Shown here piece by piece: positions 25,474 through 34,869 of a stretch of 64,000 bases of DNA (within the stretch, counting starts at the first letter, position 1; every line of letters begins with the position of its first letter). Source of the DNA: Niveispirillum fermenti. Its GTDB lineage: Bacteria > Pseudomonadota > Alphaproteobacteria > Azospirillales > Azospirillaceae. The position numbers were made by a program, and so were the translations under genes. Location of the stretch: assembly GCF_048066175.1 (NCBI RefSeq), contig NZ_JBLTXA010000015.1, positions 40,690-104,689 on the forward strand, given 5' to 3'. A model generated the notes under the pieces. It saw nothing but the letters and a program-made list of their open reading frames with translations, was not told the DNA's origin and made no database searches.

Positions 25474-27180
25474 CTACAGACGGCCTTCGCGCAGCAGTTC
25501 GACCGCATGGCCGGCTGCGCGCGCCGTCAGCGCCATGTAGGTCAGGGACGGGTTCTGTGTGCCGCTGGATGCCATGCATGCCCCATCGGTGACGAACAGG
25601 TTCGCCACCTCATGCGCCTGATTCCAGGCGTTCAGGACGGAACTGGCCGGATCGCGGCCCATGCGCGCCGTTCCCATCTCGTGGGTCTTGGACCCGACGG
25701 GCATGTCGAACCGGGCACCGGCCGTCACATCCTCGCAGCCACCGGCGGTCAGGATCGCTGCCGCCTCCTCCCGGCCGCGCGCGATCATGGCCTTTTCATT
25801 GGCGCGCAGGGTGCAATCCAGATGTGCCAGGGGGATGCCCCAGCGGTCGACCTTGGTGGGATGCAGGGTCAGGCGGTTGTCGGGATGGGGCAGCATTTCC
25901 CCGAACATGTCGATGCGGATGGTCCAGGGACCATATTCCAGCGCCGCCTGCTTGGCCGCCTTCCCGATGCCGGGCCGCAATCCCGCCGCATCCAGCGGCC
26001 GGCCGCGGTTCGCCGATCCCTGGAAGCCGAAGCCGCGGATGAACCCGTCACCGGGACGCTGGCTGTCCGTGCGGTAATTGGGGATATAGATATCGTTGGG
26101 CCGGCGGCCATAGGGGTAACGGTCCAGCAGCCCGGGCACCCGCCCGGCGGCCCACGCCCCGCCGACATGGTCCATCAGATGGCGGCCCAGCGCGTCCGAT
26201 CCGTTGGCCAGCCCTCGTGGGTGGGCGTCACTGCGGGAATTCAGCAGGATATGGGCAGACCCGATGGCGGACGCGCACAGAAAGACCAGCCGGCCGCGAT
26301 GGATGGTTGCTTCCAGGCTGCCGGCATTGATCACGCGCACGCCCACCACACGACCCGTGGCCGGATCGACCTCCAGGCTGTGGCAGATGGCGTCGGTCAT
26401 CACGGTCAGGTTGCCGGTGTTGCGCGCTGCTGGCAGCGTGGCGGAAAGGCTGGAGAAATAGGCACCGTAGGAGCAGCCGCGGCTGCAATGCGACCGGGCC
26501 TGGCAGGGTCCGCGGCCCAGCGCCTGCTGTTCAACGGTGGGGGCGGTCAGGTTCGCCGTGCGTCCCATGATCATGGGTACGTCCGGCATGGCACGCTTCA
26601 GCGCGGCCGCCACCTGCCTTTCGGCACAGTTCATCTCGAACGGCGGCTGGAACACCCCGTCGGGGACGGCATCCAACCCATCCGCCGATCCGGCAATACC
26701 CGCGAACCGTTCCACGTGATCATACCAGGGTGCCAGATCGCCATAACGGATGGGCCAGTCCACCCCATGTCCGTCGCGGGCATTCGCCGTGAAATCCGCC
26801 TCGCCCCAACGATAGGATTGCCGCCACCAGGTCAGTGACCGGCCTCCAAGCTGATAGCCCCGTGTCCACATGAAGGGCCGGTCATCGGGATAGGAGAAGG
26901 GATAGGTCTGTGTGTCGGCAAAGAACTGCAGATGCTGCATCCGGTAGATCCAGTCACCCTTGTCCTTCATATATTGCCAACCCTGGCCGGCATAGGATTC
27001 CGGAACCAGATTGCGGAACTCGATCTCCCATGGGGCCTCGAAATCCGTATAGTCGGGCCCCGCATGTTCCACCTGCCGGCCCCGTTCGATGACCAGGGTC
27101 TTCAGCCCCTTCTCGCACAGTTCCTTGGCCGCCCAGCCGCCCGTAATGCCGGACCCGACGACGATGGCATCCCAATCCAT
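25474..27180 (-). CDS. GMC-family FAD-dependent sugar dehydrogenase, large subunit
   Basis: A 568-residue GMC oxidoreductase. The FAD motif is AIVVGSGITGGWAAKEL, followed by GGRSLTWWRQSYRW and CQARSHCSRGCSYGAYF, and the C-terminal catalytic part is KTHEMGTARMG and GTQNPSLTYMALTARAA. It most resembles periplasmic glucoside 3-dehydrogenase / gluconate 2-dehydrogenase large subunits, which travel with a Tat-exported small subunit. Its start shares one base with the stop of that small-subunit gene. No cytochrome subunit is encoded here, so the electron acceptor is unknown. Confidence 0.88.
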   Translation of the reverse strand: MDWDAIVVGSGITGGWAAKELCEKGLKTLVIERGRQVEHAGPDYTDFEAPWEIEFRNLVPESYAGQGWQYMKDKGDWIYRMQHLQFFADTQTYPFSYPDDRPFMWTRGYQLGGRSLTWWRQSYRWGEADFTANARDGHGVDWPIRYGDLAPWYDHVERFAGIAGSADGLDAVPDGVFQPPFEMNCAERQVAAALKRAMPDVPMIMGRTANLTAPTVEQQALGRGPCQARSHCSRGCSYGAYFSSLSATLPAARNTGNLTVMTDAICHSLEVDPATGRVVGVRVINAGSLEATIHRGRLVFLCASAIGSAHILLNSRSDAHPRGLANGSDALGRHLMDHVGGAWAAGRVPGLLDRYPYGRRPNDIYIPNYRTDSQRPGDGFIRGFGFQGSANRGRPLDAAGLRPGIGKAAKQAALEYGPWTIRIDMFGEMLPHPDNRLTLHPTKVDRWGIPLAHLDCTLRANEKAMIARGREEAAAILTAGGCEDVTAGARFDMPVGSKTHEMGTARMGRDPASSVLNAWNQAHEVANLFVTDGACMASSGTQNPSLTYMALTARAAGHAVELLREGRL

Positions 27181-27734
27181 CAGCGATGCTCCTCCACCAG
27201 CCGCCGATAGTCGGCCTGTGACAGGTCGCCGTGATAGGCGCCGGGCACGGCGACATAATCGGGGTCTGCCCCCTGCGAGGTGAAATAGGCGTAATAGACA
27301 AGCTGTTTCAGCCGGCGGTAGGGCTGTGTCGCCGGCAGCGCATCTGCCGCAAAGGCGGCATGGTCGATACCAGCCAGCAGGGTGGCGCGGCCGGCGGCCG
27401 GGCGCGACAGAAAGCCGTCCGCTCCTGCCTGCCGGTCAATCCCGGCCAGCGCGGCCCGGAACTGGGCCTGTGTCGCCGGCGACGCCCAATCCAGCATCAA
27501 TGCATCCATCACCCCATGCACATTGGCAGCCCTGGCACCAGGTGTGCCGGTGGGCGGGATCATGATATCCGCCAGTTCGGCCAACAGGGCCATCTCCGGG
27601 CCGGTGAAAAATCGGCCGGCCGCACCATCCGGCACCTGCGTGCCGTCATAGGCGCCGGCCGGCACCGCCGCCAGCAGCAAGGAACCGCCAACCAGACGGA
27701 TGGCACCGGCCAGGGCCTCTCGCCGGTTCATCAT
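27180..27734 (-). CDS. gluconate 2-dehydrogenase subunit 3-family protein
   Basis: A 184-residue protein with an N-terminal twin-arginine-like signal (NRREALAGAIRLVGGSLLLAA). The rest matches the gamma/small subunit family: LLAELADIMIPPTGTPGARAANVH and the C-terminal YYAYFTSQGADPDY. Such subunits carry the folded GMC flavoprotein across the membrane and stabilise it. Overlaps both neighbours (1 bp and 4 bp), so the three genes form one unit. Confidence 0.88.
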   Translation of the reverse strand: MMNRREALAGAIRLVGGSLLLAAVPAGAYDGTQVPDGAAGRFFTGPEMALLAELADIMIPPTGTPGARAANVHGVMDALMLDWASPATQAQFRAALAGIDRQAGADGFLSRPAAGRATLLAGIDHAAFAADALPATQPYRRLKQLVYYAYFTSQGADPDYVAVPGAYHGDLSQADYRRLVEEHR

Positions 27735-29041
27735 CGGCTCCCGCCCTCAAGCGGAAGGATCCGGATGGAACGGAAGCGCATGGCACCCTGGCCGGGCAGC
27801 AGGACGATCGGACCGCTTTCCGGCAGGTTCAGTGCCGCCCGGTCCTCAGCAACCAGCAGCGAACCGTTGAGCCAATGTTCGATCCGGTCACCGGTGACAC
27901 AGATGCGCACCCGGTTCCAGTGGCCCACAGGCTTCATGGCCGGCTTGTCCGGGTTGGGGTCTGTCAGGTTCCTGGCTGCAATCCGGCCATCCATGCTGCC
28001 GCTGGCCGTCATCCCCTGCCCGGCCGGCCCCTGCGCCAGGCGGTAGGTGGCGCCATCCAGATAGAGGATGCCGCCTGCCGCTCCTTCTTCCTCGGCTGCG
28101 ACGTCCATTTCCAGTTCGAAGGCTGCCAAGCCTTGTGTAGCGATGAGGGGTGCCGATGTGGCATCCCGCCGGATCGTTCCGTCATCAATCCACCAGCCAC
28201 CGGGCGACCATCCCACCCAGCCGGCTTTGTCCGTGCCATTCCAAAGCAGGCGCCAGCCCAAGGCATGGCGTTCGGCCGTCAGATGGTTGGCGATGTGATC
28301 CTGTTCATCGCGCGCATCGACCGGACTGGCGAAACGGGCAGGATCATCGGTGATCACGCGGATATCGCGGAACCGCACCTCCATCCCTTCATTGGCCGGG
28401 TCCGGCCCCACATCATGCACCTGGAGGCCGAAAAAGCCGCGGGCGGTCAAGTCATCGACCAGATTGGCCGCCGGCTTCCCGTTCAGCCAGGTGCGGATGC
28501 GCGGACCGATCGCCTCCACCCGCAGGTGGTTCCAGCCGCCGGGACGGAACGTGGCCTGCGTTTCCGGCCGATGGGCCGGGCTGGCCAGCCACAGGCGCCG
28601 TTCCTCATCATAGATGCCCCCGGTCCAGCGACGGTCGGAGGGGTCGATCTCAACCTGATAGCCATGGACCACGCCGTCGCGATAATCCGGCCGGCTTTCG
28701 GACCGGATCATCACACCTGTGTTCAGACGCGGATCGGTCTTCACATCGAATTCCAGGATGAAATCACCGAAAGTTTCCCGTGTCGTCAGGAAACTGTTCT
28801 TCGACGCGGCCACCGACCGGCCGACGATCTCTCCGCCTTCCAGCGTGAAGGGCGCGTGCCCGCCCAGCGTTTTCCAACCGGGCAGGCCGCCATCGGCCGC
28901 CGGTCGATCCGGGATCAGGCGGCGCCAGGGCGGCGGCGGCGGCGCGGCCCGCACCGGCATGAAGGGCAAGCCCAAGGATCCGGCCATGAAACCAAGCGCC
29001 GTGCGACGTGACAACGTGCAGCGTGACAGCGGCATCGCCAT
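27731..29041 (-). CDS. two-domain DUF1080 (3-keto-disaccharide hydrolase-like) protein
   Basis: A 436-residue protein with a Tat signal (SRRTALGFMAGSLG) and two consecutive DUF1080 jelly-roll domains: about residues 50-215 (TTRETFGDFILEFDVKTDPRLNTGVMIRS) and about 245-430 (GWRLLWNGTDKAGWVGW... HWNRVRICVTGDRIEHWLNG). DUF1080 proteins include 3-keto-glycoside hydrolases. Followed by the subunit 3 and GMC genes, it fits a route that oxidises a sugar at C3 and then cleaves the keto-glycoside. Residue-level catalytic assignment was not possible. Confidence 0.85.
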   Translation of the reverse strand: MAMPLSRCTLSRRTALGFMAGSLGLPFMPVRAAPPPPPWRRLIPDRPAADGGLPGWKTLGGHAPFTLEGGEIVGRSVAASKNSFLTTRETFGDFILEFDVKTDPRLNTGVMIRSESRPDYRDGVVHGYQVEIDPSDRRWTGGIYDEERRLWLASPAHRPETQATFRPGGWNHLRVEAIGPRIRTWLNGKPAANLVDDLTARGFFGLQVHDVGPDPANEGMEVRFRDIRVITDDPARFASPVDARDEQDHIANHLTAERHALGWRLLWNGTDKAGWVGWSPGGWWIDDGTIRRDATSAPLIATQGLAAFELEMDVAAEEEGAAGGILYLDGATYRLAQGPAGQGMTASGSMDGRIAARNLTDPNPDKPAMKPVGHWNRVRICVTGDRIEHWLNGSLLVAEDRAALNLPESGPIVLLPGQGAMRFRSIRILPLEGGSR

Positions 29042-29100
29042 CTGTACCCTCCCGATCCTGTTCGTGCCGGGCTTGTCATTGGAGAAGGCGCCCGGTTATC

Positions 29101-29114
29101 TGACAACCTTGTCA
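29101..29114. promoter_or_regulatory. palindromic site upstream of the keto-sugar operon
   Basis: TGACAA and TTGTCA are exact inverted arms with a 2-bp centre, 60 bp before the start codon of the DUF1080 gene. Position and symmetry suggest an operator; the regulator is unknown. Confidence 0.4.
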
Positions 29115-29231
29115 TATATCATCGGTGCAAGCCGGGGAAGACCAATCATGCAGTGAATGGTCAGAACCCGATGGGGATACGCAAAGAAACACCGACGCAC
29201 GCTGCTCAAGCAGGGCCGTCCACACATGGTA

Positions 29232-31439
29232 TCAGGTGTCGTCGTCCATCACTTCCTTCACCTTGCCGGCCAACTGCTTGAGACTGAACGGCTTCGGCAG
29301 GAACTCCACCGCCTCGCCACCGCCGACGGCGCTGCGGAACCGTTCCTCCGCATAGCCGGAGATGAAGATCACCTTCACATCGGGCATGAATTCCCTTACG
29401 GCGCGGATCATGGCTGGCCCGTCCAGTTGCGGCATCACGACATCGGTGATGATCAGGTCCACGGCCGGCCGGTCCGGTGCGCGCAGGATTTCCAACGCTG
29501 CCTCCCCGCTCTTGGCTTCCACCACCTCGTACCCTTTGTTGCGCAGGGCGCGGGCGGAGAAGATGCGCACCGCGTCCTCATCCTCCACCAGCAGGATGCG
29601 GCCCACGCCGGTCAGGTCGGCGGCCCCCTTCTCTCCCCGTTCCGGCGCGGGGGGGCTTCCTCCCTCCTCCCGGTGGCGTGGCAGATAGATGGAGAATTTC
29701 GCCCCGTCGCCGGGCGCGCTGTCTACAAAGATGAAGCCGCCGGTCTGGCGCACGATGCCATAGACGGTCGAAAGGCCCAGCCCTGTGCCGGAGCCCAGTT
29801 CCTTGGTGGAAAAGAAGGGCTCGAAGATGCGTTGCAGGTTTTCCTGGGGGATTCCGATGCCGGTATCGATAACCTCGATCACGACATAATCGCCTGCGGG
29901 CAATGTTTCCGTGGCCCGTTGTACCGGGGCGGCGACCGGCAGGTTGGACGTGACGATGGTCAGTTTCCCCCCCGTCTCGACCATCGCATCACGCGCATTG
30001 ACGCAGAGATTGATGATCACCTGCTCCAACTGTCCCTGATCCACCTTGACCAGGCCCAGGTCGCGCCCATGCATCATGCGCAGTTCGATATTCTCGCCGA
30101 TCAGGCGCCGCAGCAGGTTCGACAGTTCGGCCAACACGTCGGTGACAGACAATATGCGCGGCTGCAATGTCTGCTGACGTGAAAAGGCCAGAAGCTGGCG
30201 GACGAGATTGGCGGCCCGATTGGCATTCTGCTTGATCTGCATGATATCGGTGAAGGAATGGTCCCCCGGCTTGTGCCGCAGCAGCAGCAGATCGCAAAAG
30301 CCGATCATGGCGGTCAGCAGATTGTTGAAATCATGGGCGACGCCACCCGCCAGCTGGCCGATCGCCTGCATCTTCTGCGATTGGACGAACTGTGCCTCCA
30401 GGTTTTTCTGGTTGGTCATGTCCACCAGATAAAGGATCAGTTCGGGCCCCGCCACGCCGTCCAGCCGCCGGGCATAAAGATGCACGATGGGGCCGGGACT
30501 GCCCCGCAGCGCCACCTCGTGCGGGGCGGGGGCTACCCCGCCATCATGCATGATGGCGGCCAGACGCTGTTGCACAACAGATCGCTGATCACGCCGGAAC
30601 AGATTGATGACCGGCCGGCCCTGGGCATCGGCCATGACCATGCCGGCCAGGGCCAGCACCGTGTCGTTGCATTCCAACAGCCGGTATTCGGCATCGACCA
30701 GGGCGATACCCATGGGCGCATAATCGAAAAACCGCTGGAAGCGCGCCTCCATCGCCGCCAGCGCGGCATTCAGGCAATCGGTATCCACGGCCGGCAGGGG
30801 GGAAGGCGGCGCCACCTCTTCCGCCCCTGCCGACATGGTCGGCGCCGGCTGCGCCGGCGGGGCCTCCACCACCTGCCAAAGCATGTAGCCGGGGCATCCG
30901 TCCAGCGGCTGTACAAAAAGGCGGCGACGCCGCTCGCCCGGGAAGGTGATATCCACCTGTCCGCCCTGCCCGCGCTCTGCCGCGGCCTGCAACCGTTTGA
31001 TCTCCAGCGGCGCCAGCCCGCCGCCCGCCGCGGCACCCAGGGCATCCAGCGGCAATTGCCGGCCGGGTGTGGCAAGGTCCCGGAAAGCGGGATTGTACAG
31101 GACGCCCCGGCCGTCGGGCCCCAACAGCAGCGACGGTACCGGCGATGCCTCCAGCGTGCGGGCCAGCAGGTGGCGGCGCCACTCGGTCTCGCCGCTGCGG
31201 GCCGCCACCGCCCGGATCAAAAACAGGGCGCCGAAGGCCAGCACCCCACCGGCCAGCCAGACCACCAGGCCTCCGCGCAGGCCCGCCGCCCATTCGGCCG
31301 GCGGCGGGCCGTCCAGCCGGGCCAGATAGAACATGGCCGCCAACGCCACCGCGACCAGCGCCCCCAGCCCCAGGGCGGCAACGCGGGCCGTCGGATTCAG
31401 GCCGGACAGGGAAACGGGTGTGCTTTTGCGCATGGGCAT
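29232..31439 (-). CDS. cckA: CckA hybrid sensor histidine kinase
   Basis: A 735-residue membrane kinase. Two transmembrane helices lie within residues about 18-85, followed by two PAS-like regions, a HisKA domain with GQLAGGVAHDFNNLLTAMIGF, a HATPase domain (NLCVNARDAM, VIDTGIGIP, GTGLGLSTVYGIV), and a C-terminal receiver (LLVEDED, the phospho-aspartate in IITDVVMPQLDG, lysine in LPKPFS). This is the architecture of CckA, which through ChpT controls the master regulator CtrA. It lies 38 bp after flhB on the same strand. A proline/glutamate-rich linker separates the catalytic and receiver domains. Confidence 0.92.
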   Translation of the reverse strand: MPMRKSTPVSLSGLNPTARVAALGLGALVAVALAAMFYLARLDGPPPAEWAAGLRGGLVVWLAGGVLAFGALFLIRAVAARSGETEWRRHLLARTLEASPVPSLLLGPDGRGVLYNPAFRDLATPGRQLPLDALGAAAGGGLAPLEIKRLQAAAERGQGGQVDITFPGERRRRLFVQPLDGCPGYMLWQVVEAPPAQPAPTMSAGAEEVAPPSPLPAVDTDCLNAALAAMEARFQRFFDYAPMGIALVDAEYRLLECNDTVLALAGMVMADAQGRPVINLFRRDQRSVVQQRLAAIMHDGGVAPAPHEVALRGSPGPIVHLYARRLDGVAGPELILYLVDMTNQKNLEAQFVQSQKMQAIGQLAGGVAHDFNNLLTAMIGFCDLLLLRHKPGDHSFTDIMQIKQNANRAANLVRQLLAFSRQQTLQPRILSVTDVLAELSNLLRRLIGENIELRMMHGRDLGLVKVDQGQLEQVIINLCVNARDAMVETGGKLTIVTSNLPVAAPVQRATETLPAGDYVVIEVIDTGIGIPQENLQRIFEPFFSTKELGSGTGLGLSTVYGIVRQTGGFIFVDSAPGDGAKFSIYLPRHREEGGSPPAPERGEKGAADLTGVGRILLVEDEDAVRIFSARALRNKGYEVVEAKSGEAALEILRAPDRPAVDLIITDVVMPQLDGPAMIRAVREFMPDVKVIFISGYAEERFRSAVGGGEAVEFLPKPFSLKQLAGKVKEVMDDDT

Positions 31440-31477
31440 TCGACCGGTGTCGGAAGATGTTGACGGATCGGGCGGGA

Positions 31478-32557
31478 TCAGCGCGACAGGGGACGCCGCT
31501 TCATCTTGAACACATAGGAGATGATCTCGGCGACGGCCTTGTAATGGTCGGGCGGAATTTCCTCGTTCACTTCCGCCGAGGCGTATAGCGCGCGGGCCAG
31601 GGCGGGGTTGGCGATCAGCGGCACGTCATTCTCCTCCGCCACCTCACGGATACGCTGCGCCAGATGGTCGACACCCTTGGCGACGACGGTTGGCGCGCCC
31701 ATGCTGGCCTGATCATATTTCAGGGCCACAGCATAATGGGTGGGGTTGGTGACCACCACATCGGCCGACGGGATGTTGCCCATCATGTTGTTGCGCGCAC
31801 GCTCCATGCGCAATTGCCGGATCTTGCCCTTGATCAGCGGGTCGCCTTCGGCCTGTTTGAACTCGTCCTTGATCTCCTGCTTGGTCATGCGCATCTGCTT
31901 CATGAAAGCATAGCGCTGATAGACATAGTCGGCACCGGCGAGCGTCAGCAGCACCAGCAGGACGGCGAAGATGACCTTGGCCGCCAGTATCTGGGTCTCT
32001 GAAACGATGTCAATGATGGCCATGGCGATGAAATGATCGACCGATTGCCAAAGCGGCCGCAACATGATGTAGACGACAATCCCGACGATAATCAGCTTTG
32101 CCAGCGACTTCAGAAACTCCACAAGGTTTTTCATGGAGAATTTCTGTTTCAGCGCCGAAAGCGGGTTCAAACGGTTCAGGTCGAACTTGAACACCTTCTC
32201 CGTCGTCACCAGAAATCCAACCTGCACCACCGACGCCATGACGGCGGCAATCAGCAGGATCACCAGCGGCACGACCATCGAAACCAGAACCGAGGTTACC
32301 AGATCGATCAGCACAACCCCCAGCGCCCCACCATCCATCAGGATGGCGTGCGGCTGTTCGATGAAGGGCGTGATGGAAAGGCTGATGCGCCCGAAGGACC
32401 AGGGCAGAACCAGCAGGATCAGCACCAGTGCGGCGCTCAGCACGAATAGATGGTTGAATTCCTGGGATTTGGGAACCTGGCCCTTGTCGCGCGCCTCCTG
32501 CAGGCGTTTGCCGGTAGGTTCTTCTGTTTTACTGTCTTCATCCTGATCCTCGGCCAT
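31478..32557 (-). CDS. flhB: flagellar export gate protein FlhB
   Basis: A 359-residue protein with four membrane helices and a cytosolic domain. The self-cleavage motif is NPTH (VVTNPTHYAVALKYDQ). It recognises hook-type and filament-type substrates and switches between them after cleavage. Last flagellar gene of the minus-strand block and followed by cckA. A short paralogue of its C-terminal domain is encoded at 35228-35596. Confidence 0.95.
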   Translation of the reverse strand: MAEDQDEDSKTEEPTGKRLQEARDKGQVPKSQEFNHLFVLSAALVLILLVLPWSFGRISLSITPFIEQPHAILMDGGALGVVLIDLVTSVLVSMVVPLVILLIAAVMASVVQVGFLVTTEKVFKFDLNRLNPLSALKQKFSMKNLVEFLKSLAKLIIVGIVVYIMLRPLWQSVDHFIAMAIIDIVSETQILAAKVIFAVLLVLLTLAGADYVYQRYAFMKQMRMTKQEIKDEFKQAEGDPLIKGKIRQLRMERARNNMMGNIPSADVVVTNPTHYAVALKYDQASMGAPTVVAKGVDHLAQRIREVAEENDVPLIANPALARALYASAEVNEEIPPDHYKAVAEIISYVFKMKRRPLSR

Positions 32558-32573
32558 GCGCTCCCTCCCCTGC

Positions 32574-33338
32574 TCACGGCTGCAGGATGTTGATGAGCTG
32601 ACCCTCGAACCGGTTCAGCCAATAGGTCATCAGGGCCGTCAGGCTGAGCCCCAGCAACAGCAGCCCCAGCACGATCTGGATGGGGATGCCGACGAAAAAC
32701 ACCTGGATCTGCGGCACCAGCCGCGCAATCAGGCCCAGCCCCAGATAGAACAGCAGACCGATCACCACAAAGGGTGCCGCCAACTGCATCCCGACCAGGA
32801 AACTGTCGCCAAGAACGCGGGCCAGATGCTGGGCGGCGTCCCCCAGGGGCAGCCATTCCCCCGGTCGGAACAGGCTGTAACTGTCCACCACGGCCAGCAG
32901 CAGCAGATGATGCAAATCCGTGGCGAAGATCAGCATCAGCGCCAGCATGGACAGCACGGCCGATACGGCATTGCCCGCGCCCGACATGGCGGGATTGAAA
33001 GACTGGGCCGCCGACAGGCCCACCTGATTGGCGATCAGCATGCCCGCCGTCTCAAGCGCGGCCATCATGAACCGGGCGATCGTGCCCAGGAAGATGCCGA
33101 TCAATGCCTCTGCGATGACCAGCAGCGCCAGGTCACCCGGCCGGGATGGGGCCGCCGGCATGTCGGGCAGCATCAGCGGCATCAAAATGAAGGAAATCAG
33201 CAACGCCAGCAGCAACCGGATGCGCGGCGACACGAACTGTTCGCCATAGCCTGGCATGATCAGAAACGCCGAGCCGACGCGCACGAAGATCATCAGAAAC
33301 ACATAGACGGAACCGCCGAGAAGGGCGTCCAGCGACAT
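32574..33338 (-). CDS. fliR: flagellar export gate protein FliR
   Basis: A 254-residue multi-helix membrane protein. VFVRVGSAFLIMPGYGEQFVSPRIRLLLALLISF is the FliR N-terminal signature and ILGLLLLGLSLTALMTYWLNRF its last helix. Part of the FliPQR export gate. Its start overlaps the fliQ stop by one base. Confidence 0.94.
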   Translation of the reverse strand: MSLDALLGGSVYVFLMIFVRVGSAFLIMPGYGEQFVSPRIRLLLALLISFILMPLMLPDMPAAPSRPGDLALLVIAEALIGIFLGTIARFMMAALETAGMLIANQVGLSAAQSFNPAMSGAGNAVSAVLSMLALMLIFATDLHHLLLLAVVDSYSLFRPGEWLPLGDAAQHLARVLGDSFLVGMQLAAPFVVIGLLFYLGLGLIARLVPQIQVFFVGIPIQIVLGLLLLGLSLTALMTYWLNRFEGQLINILQP

Positions 33339-33628
33339 CAGCCGCCATCCCCTTCAGGCCCGGTGCCCAGCGCCACGATACGGTCCATGATCCGCTCGGT
33401 GAAGCTTTGCAGATGCCCGTTCATGAAGGGCAACAGGAAAACCATGGCCGTGAACAGGATCAAAATCTTCGGCACGAAGGTCAGCGTCTGTTCCTGAAGC
33501 TGGGTCAGCGCCTGGAACAATGAGATGACAAGCCCCACCACCAGCGCGATCAGCATCAGGGGCATGCTGACGATGATCGTGGTGAAAAGCGCGTCGCGCA
33601 CAATTTCGATGGCCTCGGCCTCGTTCAT
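33338..33628 (-). CDS. fliQ: flagellar export gate protein FliQ
   Basis: A 96-residue protein with two membrane helices (FTTIIVSMPLMLIALVVGLVISLFQALTQ and a second near LILFTAMVFLLPFM). QLQEQTLTFVPKI between them is the family signature. Together with FliP and FliR it makes the export pore. Normal length. Confidence 0.94.
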   Translation of the reverse strand: MNEAEAIEIVRDALFTTIIVSMPLMLIALVVGLVISLFQALTQLQEQTLTFVPKILILFTAMVFLLPFMNGHLQSFTERIMDRIVALGTGPEGDGG

Positions 33629-33646
33629 GATGGACGGTCCGGCTCG

Positions 33647-33961
33647 TCACATCGGCATGCGCAGAATTTCCTGATAGGCAGAGATCACCTTGTCGCGCAC
33701 GCTGACCACGGCCTGCAGGGTCACCTCCGCGTTGGTGACGGCATTGACGACATCGGCCAGATCCGCCTTGCCAACAACGCCTTTTGCGGTCATCTCCTCA
33801 CCGGTGCGCATGGTCTGCACCGACTGGGAAACCGCCTCTTCCAGCATGTCGCCAAAGGACGGTCCGTCGGTCGGCGCCGCGGCGCGCCCGCCGGGAACAT
33901 TGAGCCCGCGCGTGGCCGCGTTGGTATAGGCGGCGGCGGCGTTGCTGAACGGGATGGCCAT
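33647..33961 (-). CDS. fliE: flagellar hook-basal body protein FliE
   Basis: A 104-residue protein. The conserved C-terminal helix (TNAEVTLQAVVSVRDKVISAYQEILRMPM) is diagnostic; the middle has SFGDMLEEAVSQSVQ. FliE links the MS ring to the rod. 18 bp before fliQ. Export is by the flagellar route, so no signal peptide. Confidence 0.93.
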   Translation of the reverse strand: MAIPFSNAAAAYTNAATRGLNVPGGRAAAPTDGPSFGDMLEEAVSQSVQTMRTGEEMTAKGVVGKADLADVVNAVTNAEVTLQAVVSVRDKVISAYQEILRMPM

Positions 33962-34002
33962 GGTTCGTCTCTCTCCACATCAAAACCGGGCGGTGGAACG
34001 GA

Positions 34003-34416
34003 TCAGTTCGACCGCAAAAGATCCACAGTGCGCATGATCATCTGCCGGGTGGCTTCCAGCGTGTTCAGGTTCGCCTCGTAGGAACGCTGCGCCTCGCGCA
34101 TGTCCATGCTTTCAACCAGCGAGCTGACATTGGGCAGCAGCACATAGCCGTCGGCATCGGCGCTCGGATGGCCGGGGTCGTAGCGGCGCTGGAAATCGCT
34201 GCGATCCACATCGATCTTGCGCACCTTCACCAGATCGGTATCCAATTCACGGTCCAGGACATTCTGGAACATCACGACCTTGCGGCGATAGGGAAGGTCG
34301 CCTGGAGAAGGGGCGGTGGAATTGGCGTTCGCCAGATTTTCGGCGATGACGCGCAGGCGCGTGCCCTGCACCTTCATGCCCGCGGCCGATGCCGCCATCG
34401 AATTCAACAGATCCAT
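34003..34416 (-). CDS. flgC: flagellar rod protein FlgC
   Basis: A 137-residue rod protein. It opens with the rod signature MDLLNSMAASAAGMKVQGTRLRVIAENLANANST and closes with EAQRSYEANLNTLEATRQMIMRTVDLLR, the flagellar rod/hook coiled-coil ends. Follows flgB on the minus strand and precedes fliE. Confidence 0.94.
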   Translation of the reverse strand: MDLLNSMAASAAGMKVQGTRLRVIAENLANANSTAPSPGDLPYRRKVVMFQNVLDRELDTDLVKVRKIDVDRSDFQRRYDPGHPSADADGYVLLPNVSSLVESMDMREAQRSYEANLNTLEATRQMIMRTVDLLRSN

Positions 34417-34464
34417 TCCCGCTCTCCCTCACACCCACAACTGCCCCAGCCGGGGACGCCATCA

Positions 34465-34869
34465 TCAGCGCGGCGCCGCCAGCGCCGTCTTCAGCATGGC
34501 AACCTGCTTGCGGTAAAGATTCGTCACCGTCTGATATTCCATCGAGTTCTGACCGACTTTCATGAGCTGTTCCTCCAGCACCACGGCATTGCCGCCAGGC
34601 GCGGTCTCATAGGGGCTGCGCTCCTTGCCGTCCTGGAAACCGGACTTCACCGGCAGGGTGCCGGACATATGCCCCGAACCCGAACCCGCGACCTGCATCT
34701 GCGAGGCGACGCGAAGCTGCTTCTTGAAATCGAACTCGACCAGATCGCTTGGGCGGTAGTTGGGCGTGTCGGCGTTGGAGACGTTCTGGGCCAGAACCTC
34801 CTGCCGCTGGTTGTGCCAGGCCATCTTGTCCGACATCAGGCGGAACAATCCGCTGTCCTTCAGATCCAT
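34465..34869 (-). CDS. flgB: flagellar rod protein FlgB
   Basis: A 134-residue rod protein. It has QRQEVLAQNVSNADTPNYRPSDLVEFDF, the FlgB signature, and a C-terminal EYQTVTNLYRKQVAMLKTAL helix. The start at 34869 has AAAGGAT at a good distance; a longer frame to 34989 is not family-like. First gene of the block flgB-flgC-fliE-fliQ-fliR-flhB. Confidence 0.93.
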   Translation of the reverse strand: MDLKDSGLFRLMSDKMAWHNQRQEVLAQNVSNADTPNYRPSDLVEFDFKKQLRVASQMQVAGSGSGHMSGTLPVKSGFQDGKERSPYETAPGGNAVVLEEQLMKVGQNSMEYQTVTNLYRKQVAMLKTALAAPR

